Assembly (NCBI GenBank): GCA_017515765.1
Contig: JAFWFF010000058.1
Span: 1-7,500 of the forward strand
Direction: 5' to 3'
Length of the DNA: 7,500 nucleotides
Source: Bacillota bacterium
GTDB lineage: Bacteria > Bacillota > Clostridia > Peptostreptococcales > Anaerovoracaceae
Below are positions 1 to 5,837 of this stretch, one piece after another. The notes beneath the pieces were generated by a model. That model saw only the letters and a program-made list of their open reading frames with translations. It was not told where the DNA came from and did not search any database. Position 1 is the first letter of the stretch. Each line of letters starts with the position of its first letter. The translations under genes were made by a program, and so were the position numbers.

Positions 1-1005
1 CAGATAGCCGAAATGGCACGGGAGTCTGAAAAGCCCGATTTCTGGGGAGACCAGGAGAAGGCGCAGGCTTTGCTCAAGAAAAAGAAGAGCCTTGAGCAGA
101 CCGTGGAGGAATACGACAGACTGGAGAAGGGGCTCGACGAGATCCCCGATCTGATGGATATAGCTGAAGAGCTGGAGGACGAGGACGAAGCGGCGCACAT
201 AGTCGAGAGCTTCGGCGCGCTTACAGAGGCGGTCGAGAATTTCCGCCTTAAGACGCTCCTGGACGGGAAATACGACCACAACAGCGCGATCCTCACCATT
301 CACGCCGGAACGGGCGGGATCGACGCCATGGACTGGGCCCAGATGCTCATGCGCATGTACGTGCGCTGGGCGGAGAAGAAGGGCTATAAGGTCGACATAG
401 CGGACCTCCAGGACGATACCGACGCCGGCATCAAAAGCTGCACCATGATAATCGACGGCGAGAACGCCTACGGTTATCTCAGGCGCGAGACCGGAGTCCA
501 CAGGCTGGTCAGGATCTCGCCGTTCAACGCCGCGGGAAAGCGCCAGACGTCCTTCTCGTCGGTCGAGGTCATGCCGGAGATCGATGACGACATCACGGTG
601 GAGATCGACCCCCAGGACCTGAGGATCGACACCTACAGGTCGAGCGGCGCGGGAGGCCAGCACGTAAACACGACCGACTCCGCGATCCGCATCACCCACA
701 TACCGACCAATATAGTGGTGACCTGCCAGAACGAGCGCAGCCAGCACCAGAACAAAGAAGTCGCGATGAAGATCCTCGCCGCCAAGCTGACCGAGCTCGC
801 CGAGCGCGAGCAGAAGCAGAGCCTCGCGGAGCTTAAGGGCGACTTCTCGCAGATCACCTGGGGCTCCCAGATCAGGTCCTACGTCTTCCAGCCGTATACC
901 ATGGTGAAGGACCACAGGACCGGCGCCGAGGTCGGAAACGTCGGAGCGGTGATGGACGGGGAGATCGACCATTTCATCACTGAGGAACTGAAGGCGAAGC
1001 TCTAG
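1..1005 (+). CDS. prfB: Peptide chain release factor 2 (RF2), 5'-truncated by window edge
   Basis: Class I release factor that reads UAA and UGA in the ribosomal A site and triggers hydrolysis of peptidyl-tRNA. The reading frame is open from base 1 (Q-I-A-E before the Met at 13), and RF2 normally has more N-terminal sequence than this, so the Met at 13 is internal and the true start lies upstream. Counting from that Met, the RF2 tripeptide anticodon SPF is at residues 169-171 (bases 517-525), which separates RF2 from RF1. The catalytic GGQ loop is at 214-216 (bases 652-660) within SGAGGQHVNTTDSA. The N-terminal part is the charged helical domain, and the C-terminus is a full-length RF2 ending. 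The programmed +1 frameshift usual in prfB, around codon 25, would fall outside the window and cannot be judged. The stop is TAG, 19 bp before the next gene. Confidence 0.97.
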   Translation, partial: QIAEMARESEKPDFWGDQEKAQALLKKKKSLEQTVEEYDRLEKGLDEIPDLMDIAEELEDEDEAAHIVESFGALTEAVENFRLKTLLDGKYDHNSAILTIHAGTGGIDAMDWAQMLMRMYVRWAEKKGYKVDIADLQDDTDAGIKSCTMIIDGENAYGYLRRETGVHRLVRISPFNAAGKRQTSFSSVEVMPEIDDDITVEIDPQDLRIDTYRSSGAGGQHVNTTDSAIRITHIPTNIVVTCQNERSQHQNKEVAMKILAAKLTELAEREQKQSLAELKGDFSQITWGSQIRSYVFQPYTMVKDHRTGAEVGNVGAVMDGEIDHFITEELKAKL

Positions 1006-1024
1006 CGCCGGAGGAGATTGGAAG

Positions 1025-2116
1025 ATGCTTGTAAAAGCGCTGAGCAGACAGAATATAGGGCAGGAGACGGCGGAAGCCGCTGCTGATGCCGCGCAGAGGG
1101 CTCTGGACGAGCTCTGGAAGGAAGGCTGGATCACCGCATCGGTCACGCACAGAGACGAGCGGGCGGCCGCGGAGCTGAGAGCCTGGGCCGACGATATCAG
1201 GCGGCGCGCAGGGCTCGCCGTGATCTCCGCGGGGCGCGGGACCGCGACCCTCAGGGCAATTCTCGACGCCTGCCCGGGAAGCGAAGGCTCCCCCGAGGTC
1301 ATCGTCTGGGACGGCAGCCTCTCGCCCGGGGACTTTTCCGCTTTGATCAAAAAGATCGACAATGTAAACACCGTCCTCATAGCGGTGAGCAGCGGGGAGG
1401 AGACCCTGGAGCAGCGCGCGGCCTATGCGGTGATCAAGCAGGCGGTCTTCGCGGCGCACCACGCCGAGGAGGGCGAGAAGGTCTTCGCGATCTGCCCGAG
1501 AGGGGCCGGCGAGATCGGGATGGACGCCGAGGAGAACTCATATCCCAGGGCTGATCTGGATCCAGGCGATGACGAATGGCCCGGGAACTCCGCAGCTGCG
1601 CTTCTCGGCCTCATGATCAAAGGCGCCGACGCCGGCGCCTATCTTAAAGGCTTCTACGACACCGTGAGCTCGCCGGAATGGGACACGGGGGCCGCGCTCA
1701 CATCGTATGTCCTGGCGGAAGCCGCCGGACAGGCAGGCGGGAAAGGCCCGGACGTGATCTCCTGGCAGAGGGAGCTCAGAGGCTTTGCCCGGTGGTTCGC
1801 GGAGAGGGCCGGAGGAACGCCTCTGTACATGCCACGCGACAAGGGGCGCGCGTCGTCCGTCCCGAGGATAATGATCTTTTCGGAGCAGGGGCATCAGGAC
1901 ATAATGACGCCGCCCTTCGGGGGCTGCGATCCGGACGGTTCGCTGGAACTCCTCCTGGGGAGTACGGCGGACTCCTGGTTCTTCGGAACGTCTGAGGAAG
2001 ACGGGCTCGCGGGCTTCAAGTTCTGCGTGGAGGAACTTGACGAGAGGAACGCAGGCGCTCTTGCAGCTTACGTCCAGATGACGCTGTGGCTCGCGGGTTA
2101 CTTTGCAAATGCATGA
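1025..2116 (+). CDS. Divergent phosphoglucose-isomerase-like SIS-fold protein, probably without isomerase activity
   Basis: 363 aa against roughly 430-550 for bacterial glucose-6-phosphate isomerase (Pgi). The start is supported by GGAGGAG at 1010-1016, 8 nt before the ATG. Seen in order: a first nucleotide-sugar-binding-like turn AVISAGRGTAT (65-75) where Pgi has VVGIGGS; VLIAVSSGEETLEQ (117-130), matching the Pgi phosphate loop ISKSGTTLET; then KVFAICPRGAGEIG and AEENSY, matching the Pgi segment that ends in a GGRFS motif, here WPGNSAA (185-191). Further on come ELRGFARWFAERAGG (250-264), like the Pgi EWWKQLFGESEGK region, and a final ELDERNAGALAAYVQMTLW (337-355) plus LAGYF, like ELNEYTFGYL...SGYLLG. 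It stops where Pgi continues into NPFDQPGVEAYK, so the catalytic lysine segment is absent. The GGRFS arginine and the AHxDGG histidine also look replaced. Homology is by eye. It may be a regulatory or structural relative, or an isomerase for another sugar phosphate. Probably co-transcribed with prfB. Confidence 0.62.
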   Translation: MLVKALSRQNIGQETAEAAADAAQRALDELWKEGWITASVTHRDERAAAELRAWADDIRRRAGLAVISAGRGTATLRAILDACPGSEGSPEVIVWDGSLSPGDFSALIKKIDNVNTVLIAVSSGEETLEQRAAYAVIKQAVFAAHHAEEGEKVFAICPRGAGEIGMDAEENSYPRADLDPGDDEWPGNSAAALLGLMIKGADAGAYLKGFYDTVSSPEWDTGAALTSYVLAEAAGQAGGKGPDVISWQRELRGFARWFAERAGGTPLYMPRDKGRASSVPRIMIFSEQGHQDIMTPPFGGCDPDGSLELLLGSTADSWFFGTSEEDGLAGFKFCVEELDERNAGALAAYVQMTLWLAGYFANA

Positions 2117-2154
2117 TCAGTCGGTTAAAATAACAAATTAATTAAATATTACAG

Positions 2155-2185
2155 CAAAAAACAACCTGCTCAAGGTTGCTTTTTG
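2155..2185 (+). terminator. Rho-independent terminator after the prfB / Pgi-like pair
   Basis: CAACCT (2162-2167), loop GCTCA, AGGTTG (2173-2178), with a flanking A-run on the left (2156-2161) that pairs with the T-run on the right (2180-2184), interrupted by one A-C mismatch. The stem is followed by T-rich DNA. It lies 38 bp after the Pgi-like stop codon and separates that operon from the carrier gene. The symmetric A and T tracts could allow use in both directions. Confidence 0.8.
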
Positions 2186-2233
2186 TTGAGAAATTTCTTA
2201 CAATTACTGTGTATCGTTAATTTTTTATTAAGC

Positions 2234-2253
2234 CGGAGCCGGGTGCGGCTCCG
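2234..2253 (+). other. GC-rich hairpin 1 in the carrier gene leader
   Basis: A perfect 7-bp inverted repeat, CGGAGCC (2234-2240) and GGCTCCG (2247-2253), with a 6-nt loop GGGTGC. It stands out because the DNA just before it is almost pure A/T. No T-run follows, so it is not a typical intrinsic terminator. If transcription of the carrier gene begins upstream, it folds in the 5' leader. It matches no riboswitch that I recognise. Confidence 0.55.
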
Positions 2254-2258
2254 TGAGT

Positions 2259-2283
2259 CCCTGGCGGCGCCTGCCGCCGAGGG
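2259..2283 (+). other. GC-rich hairpin 2 in the carrier gene leader
   Basis: CCCTGGCGGC (2259-2268), loop GCCT, then GCCGCC (2273-2278), an unpaired G, and AGGG (2280-2283): a 10-bp stem with a single bulge. It ends 28 nt before the AGGAGG ribosome binding site at 2311-2316. It lacks a following T-run. Possible roles are mRNA stabilisation, a protein-binding site or an attenuator; the sequence alone does not decide. Confidence 0.55.
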
Positions 2284-2324
2284 GCGAAGGCAATTATCTT
2301 TTATCACTTTAGGAGGAGAATAGT

Positions 2325-3728
2325 ATGGCTGAAGAAAAGAAAAAAAGAGGGTTTAAAGTACCTCACGTCTTCACGTTGCTCATGCTGATCATCTTAGTAT
2401 GCGGCATCCTCTCCTACATCATTCCCGCCGGTGTTTACGATCGTGTTGAAGATCCCGGTACCGGAAGAATGGTAGTAGACCCCGATTCCTATCACCGTGT
2501 GGAGCAGACCCCGGTAAAACCGCTGACCCTGTTCGCGGCTCTTAACGGCGGTATGTCCAAGGCCTCCGGAATCATCTTCTTCGTATTCGTAGTAGGTTCG
2601 GCTATCGGCATCCTTGCCAAGACCGGCGCTATGGAGGCGGGCATCATGGCTCTCGCCCGTGCCCTCAGAGGAAAAGAAATTCTCGTTATTCCTGTAATGA
2701 CCACGGTCGTTTTCATCATGGCGCTGCTTATCGGTACCACTGAGGAAATGATCCCGCTGATCCCGTTCTTCATCGCTCTGTCCCTTGCCTGCGGATTTGA
2801 CTCCCTCATCGGACAGGCAATGGTAAGTGCGGCGTGCGCAGGCGGATTTGCCTGCTCGGTACTGAACCCGTTCAACGTCGGTGTTGCTCAGGGTATCGCC
2901 CAGCTGCCCGCTTACTCCGGATCCGGCTTCCGTATCGTGATGGCGGTCGTATACCTGAGCTTCACACTGTTCTGGCTCATGCGTTACGCTTCCAAGATCA
3001 AGAAGAACCCGGAACTCTCCCCGATGTATGAAGAGGATAAGCTCAGGGAAGAAGTCGACGCTGACAGCGCTCCCGAGTTCACCACCGCGAGAAAGCTCTC
3101 CATCGTAGCATTTGCCATCACCGTCGGCGTCATGATCTTCGGCGTCATCAAGTACGGCTGGTACTTCGAAGAGATCTCCGCGATCTTCCTCATCATGGCT
3201 ATCGTAGTCGCCATCATCAACAAGATGGGATTCAGCGGCTTTGGTAAAGCGATCGCTGAAGGCATGACCGACATCGCTACCGGCGCTCTCGTAGTCGGTA
3301 TCGCGACCGGCGTACTGTGGATCCTCGAGCAGGGCAACATCCTTGATGCTATCCTCCACGGAGCGGCCACAGTCCTCCAGAAACTTCCGGCGCAGGTATC
3401 CGCTATCGGTATGTACGTATTCCAGTGCCTGATGAACTACCTCATCCCGTCCGGTTCCGGACAGGCCGGCGTAACGATGCCGATCCTTGCTCCTCTTGCA
3501 GACCTCACCGGTGTTACCCGTCAGACCGCTGTTATAGCGTTCCAGCTCGGCGATGGTATCTCCAATGCTATCACCCCGACATCCGGACCTCTGATGGCTA
3601 TGCTGGGTCTCTCCAAGATTCCTTGGACCAAGTGGGCGAAGTGGTATCTGCCGCTCATGCTCTGCCAGTATGGTATCGGTCTGATCTTCGTCATCATAGC
3701 CCAGGCTATCCATCTTGGACCCTTCTAA
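2325..3728 (+). CDS. YfcC-family (DcuC/ArsB-superfamily) membrane carrier
   Basis: Integral inner-membrane secondary transporter of 467 aa, the usual length for YfcC proteins. The family is annotated as C4-dicarboxylate-carrier-like or as putative basic amino-acid antiporters, and the substrate here is not known. A basic N-terminus (EEKKKRG) leads into a first hydrophobic helix at about 14-35. Others follow at about 80-97, 118-136, 142-157, 200-220, 258-276, 283-299, 316-335, 355-375 and 440-462. Two pseudo-symmetric halves show the re-entrant-type motifs: GTTEEMIPLIP (137-147) and LNPFNVGVAQG (180-190) in the first, PSGSGQAGVTMPILAP (375-390) and QLGDGISNAITPTSG (407-421) in the second. A charged loop at about 222-256 links them. 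AGGAGG at 2311-2316 lies 8 nt before the ATG. The gene is flanked by its own leader and terminator, so it is probably monocistronic. Codon use differs from the neighbours (6 of 11 Arg codons are CGT). It probably supplies the substrate of the nearby GRE (inference). Confidence 0.9.
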   Translation: MAEEKKKRGFKVPHVFTLLMLIILVCGILSYIIPAGVYDRVEDPGTGRMVVDPDSYHRVEQTPVKPLTLFAALNGGMSKASGIIFFVFVVGSAIGILAKTGAMEAGIMALARALRGKEILVIPVMTTVVFIMALLIGTTEEMIPLIPFFIALSLACGFDSLIGQAMVSAACAGGFACSVLNPFNVGVAQGIAQLPAYSGSGFRIVMAVVYLSFTLFWLMRYASKIKKNPELSPMYEEDKLREEVDADSAPEFTTARKLSIVAFAITVGVMIFGVIKYGWYFEEISAIFLIMAIVVAIINKMGFSGFGKAIAEGMTDIATGALVVGIATGVLWILEQGNILDAILHGAATVLQKLPAQVSAIGMYVFQCLMNYLIPSGSGQAGVTMPILAPLADLTGVTRQTAVIAFQLGDGISNAITPTSGPLMAMLGLSKIPWTKWAKWYLPLMLCQYGIGLIFVIIAQAIHLGPF

Positions 3729-3780
3729 AGAGATCTGTTCCAGATAAGGAAAGCTTTGAGTCTATAGGACTTGACCAAAC

Positions 3781-3808
3781 AAAGCCCCCTCGTGCGAGGG
3801 GGCTTTTT
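3781..3808 (+). terminator. Strong rho-independent terminator between convergent genes
   Basis: AAAGCCCCCTC (3781-3791) pairs with GAGGGGGCTTT (3796-3806) around a GTGC tetraloop, an 11-bp perfect stem followed by T residues to 3808. It lies 52 bp after the carrier stop and 26 bp before the 3' end of the convergent regulator gene. The A-rich left flank (AAACAAAG) gives a short T-tract on the minus strand, so it may end both transcripts. Confidence 0.92.
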
Positions 3809-3834
3809 GATACGTATGGGACAATCGGCGGCCA

Positions 3835-5631
3835 TCAGCGCCTGAGCTTCTGCAGGACTACGAGCTCCATGCCGGGGCCTTTGATCGAGAAGCTTACTGA
3901 GGCAGTGCCTTTGGCGGCGGACCTGCTCATATTGGAATACGGCGCGGTGTTCATCATCCCGAGGTGGGCGAGCAAAGTCAGGTCGGCCGGGCTCGGGGCT
4001 TTGACGGCGCGCTGGCCGGGGAAGCCAAGGGCGTTCATATAGCTGAAGAGGTTGTTCTCCTCGTTCAGGGAATAGCGGGCCATGGCGTAGTCGCCGGGCG
4101 GGAGCTTCACGTTCACGGAGAGGTCCAGGATGCTCCTGAAGTCGCTCAGGATCTCCGCTGTCTCGTGAAGCGATGAGGAGAGCGTGCAGAGCTTGTCGAT
4201 CCGGTCGTCGTAGTTCAGGCAGACCAGGTAGAAAGCGTCCGGGCTTCCCTCAAGGCTGCGCCGGATCACGGCGTGATGGCTCCCGAGAGAGATTATGTCG
4301 CCTTTGCAGCGCGAGAGGAGCATATACGCATAGTATACGGGTTTGCGGAGCCCGCCCGAGGTGAGGAGCGAGGCCCTGCCCTTGAAGAGCGGGAAGACGT
4401 CGCCCTGGTCCCTGAGCTGCGCGGTCAGGCGGTCCGAAGTCATGAATGACCGGAGCACGTGAAGCGGAGCGGCTATGGTGTCCCAGCCGTAGACCGGTTT
4501 GCCGCCGTAGCCGGAGGTCGAGAGACGGACTTCGTCGGCCGAAAGCTCCAGAAGCGCCGTATCGCAGAGCGGTCCCAGGACCCGGCGGTCCTCCTCGGTG
4601 GTCTCGATCAAAACGGATCCCGGGGTCGACGCGACAGCCTCCGTGTCCGCGTCCAGGGATATGTCCACGGCGCCGCGCTCTGCCGTGCTGTATTTGGTCA
4701 CGTTGTCGAGGCCGTACATCATGCCCGTCGTTATGCCTATCGCGACGGAAGACGAGCAGTAATCCACATGCTCGGGATTCAGCGGCCCCATGACCAGAGG
4801 CCTGAAGATCCGCCGGTGCTCCTCCGGTGAGCGGCCGTACCAGTGCTCAAAAAACTTGCGGTAGTACGCCGTGGTGGAGAAGCCCATGTCCTTGGCGATG
4901 CGGCTCACCTTCTTATCGGTGTCCAGAAGCTCTATCTCGGAGCGCTCGACGCGCACGAAGCAGAGGAAGTCCCTGAAGTTCATCCCCGTATAGTCTTTGA
5001 TCAGGTGGGAGAGGTAGAAGGTCGACAGGTGCTCAAGCTCCGAGATGTTCTCCAGGGTGACTTTGCTCCTGTAATTGTCGTAGATGTAACCGATGATCCG
5101 TGAGAGGCGCTCGATGGTGAGCGGATTGTCGTCCTCAACGGTGACCACGACACGGTCGCTCAGGGTGAAGAGGTTGAAGTATTTGTTCAGGTATTTGATG
5201 AGGTCGATCGTCTCGTAGATGCACTGGTTCTTGTAGTTCAGGCTCTTTCTGAGGTAGTCGAGGATGACCCTGAGCAGCATCCTGCGGAGGTCGTCCTGCC
5301 TGCCGCCGCTCCCGTCGAGGGAATTGGTGCGGTAATAGCTTTTCCCCAGAGTGGGGAAGTATTTGGCAAAGAAGCCGTTGCTTATCTGGAGCACGGCGAC
5401 TATGTTCTCCGGGTCCTCGGAGTGCAGGGAGTGGATCTCGTGGCCGTTGTTCGTAAAGATGTCGCCGGCCTTCAGGTCGTAGCCGCAGTAGCCGCTCGTA
5501 AGGCGGATGCTTCCCCGGAGAACAAAGACGAACTCTATGTCATTGTGGAAATGGAGGGGTATGTCGTGGATGGTGAGCAGCCTGATATTGATCGGGAAAT
5601 CATCCGGATAGGTGATCTTTTTAAGAAGCAT
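3835..5631 (-). CDS. AraC-family regulator with an eroded C-terminal GH39-like domain
   Basis: 598 aa. The start is supported by an AGGAGG-type site (complement of 5639-5644) 7 nt before the ATG. Residues 15-85 form an AraC-type cupin sensor: HFHNDIEFVFVLRG with H27 and H29, then LKAGDIFTNNGHEIHSL. Residues 173-275 are the paired helix-turn-helix domain: VTLENISELEHLSTFYLSHL (191-210) in the first, KVSRIAKDMGFSTTAYYRKF (241-260) and GRSPEEHRR in the second. From about 383 the protein resembles the C-terminal part of GH39 in AraC-GH39 fusions: LFKGRASLLTSGGLRKPVYY (415-434), FYLVCLNYDD (467-476), LPPGDYAMARYSLNEENNLF (510-529), then a beta-rich tail. The stretch 283-382, where a TIM barrel of some 250-300 residues would be expected, is only about 100 residues long. 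A glycosidase function is therefore unlikely, and the domain may sense a ligand. It is divergent from the GRE gene and probably controls it. A weak extended -10 (TGATATCTT, complement of 5656-5664) may drive it. Confidence 0.9.
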   Translation of the reverse strand: MLLKKITYPDDFPINIRLLTIHDIPLHFHNDIEFVFVLRGSIRLTSGYCGYDLKAGDIFTNNGHEIHSLHSEDPENIVAVLQISNGFFAKYFPTLGKSYYRTNSLDGSGGRQDDLRRMLLRVILDYLRKSLNYKNQCIYETIDLIKYLNKYFNLFTLSDRVVVTVEDDNPLTIERLSRIIGYIYDNYRSKVTLENISELEHLSTFYLSHLIKDYTGMNFRDFLCFVRVERSEIELLDTDKKVSRIAKDMGFSTTAYYRKFFEHWYGRSPEEHRRIFRPLVMGPLNPEHVDYCSSSVAIGITTGMMYGLDNVTKYSTAERGAVDISLDADTEAVASTPGSVLIETTEEDRRVLGPLCDTALLELSADEVRLSTSGYGGKPVYGWDTIAAPLHVLRSFMTSDRLTAQLRDQGDVFPLFKGRASLLTSGGLRKPVYYAYMLLSRCKGDIISLGSHHAVIRRSLEGSPDAFYLVCLNYDDRIDKLCTLSSSLHETAEILSDFRSILDLSVNVKLPPGDYAMARYSLNEENNLFSYMNALGFPGQRAVKAPSPADLTLLAHLGMMNTAPYSNMSRSAAKGTASVSFSIKGPGMELVVLQKLRR

Positions 5632-5703
5632 GGCGCGGCCTCCTCTCTCAGCAATAAGATATCACCAAACCGCGCGCGTTTCCACAAGCATTTCAGATTT
5701 TTT

Positions 5704-5734
5704 AGCAAATAAATCTGCTTTAACAGCAAAACAA
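5704..5734 (+). promoter_or_regulatory. Candidate AraC-type operator: direct repeat with 21-bp period
   Basis: AGCAAATAAA (5704-5713) and AGCAAAACAA (5725-5734) match at 8 of 10 positions and start 21 bp apart, two helical turns. A looser copy, AGCAATAAGA, is at 5650-5659. AraC-family proteins typically bind tandem half-sites at this spacing, next to or overlapping the -35 box of the target promoter. The second half-site ends 3 bp before the proposed -35 at 5738. Assignment to the adjacent regulator is inference, and the A/T-rich composition weakens it. Confidence 0.42.
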
Positions 5735-5737
5735 TTA

Positions 5738-5767
5738 TTGCCTTGAAGGGCCCCGAAAAAGTATACT
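5738..5767 (+). promoter_or_regulatory. Sigma-70/SigA-like promoter of the GRE gene
   Basis: TTGCCT (5738-5743), an 18-bp spacer, TATACT (5762-5767). The -35 box matches the consensus at 4 of 6 positions and the -10 at 5 of 6. Transcription would start near 5774, giving a leader of about 64 nt before the ATG at 5838. A less-than-ideal -35 next to a candidate activator site fits an AraC-activated promoter. Confidence 0.5.
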
Positions 5768-5797
5768 GAATATTGAGAAATACTAGAGTTTCGGGCC
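5748..5797. repeat. Inverted repeat spanning the GRE promoter -10 and start site
   Basis: Outer arms GGCCCCGAAA (5749-5758) and TTTCGGGCC (5789-5797) pair with one bulged C. Inner arms AGTAT (5760-5764) and ATACT (5780-5784) continue the symmetry, and the centre GAATATTGAG is also partly symmetric. The left inner arm overlaps the proposed -10 box. It may be an operator for a repressor, or a structure in the DNA; the full stem cannot form in the mRNA if transcription starts inside it. Confidence 0.45.
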
Positions 5798-5814
5798 TGC
5801 GGGGGATCCGCGGG
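5796..5814 (+). other. Leader hairpin upstream of the GRE ribosome binding site
   Basis: CCTGCGG (5796-5802), loop GGGAT, CCGCGGG (5808-5814): seven pairs including one G-U in RNA. It ends 10 nt before the GAGGAG ribosome binding site at 5825-5830. It lies fully within the predicted leader and could protect the 5' end or affect translation. Confidence 0.4.
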
Positions 5815-5837
5815 CGGTATATATGAGGAGAAAAGAC

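Noticed and set aside
13..15. ATG at 13 as the true prfB start
   Set aside because: The frame is open to base 1 (Q-I-A-E) and RF2 proteins have further N-terminal sequence, so this Met is internal.
2186..2229. Promoter for the carrier gene in the A/T-rich stretch
   Set aside because: Several weak boxes (TTGAGA, TTACAA, TATCGT, TTTATT) can be paired, but none has both good matches and 16-18 bp spacing, so no specific promoter is called.
2394..3713. Minus-strand open frame (439 codons) opposite the carrier
   Set aside because: The translation is rich in Asp, Gly, Arg and Tyr with no membrane or domain pattern. It is a shadow of the well-supported YfcC-family gene caused by its codon bias.
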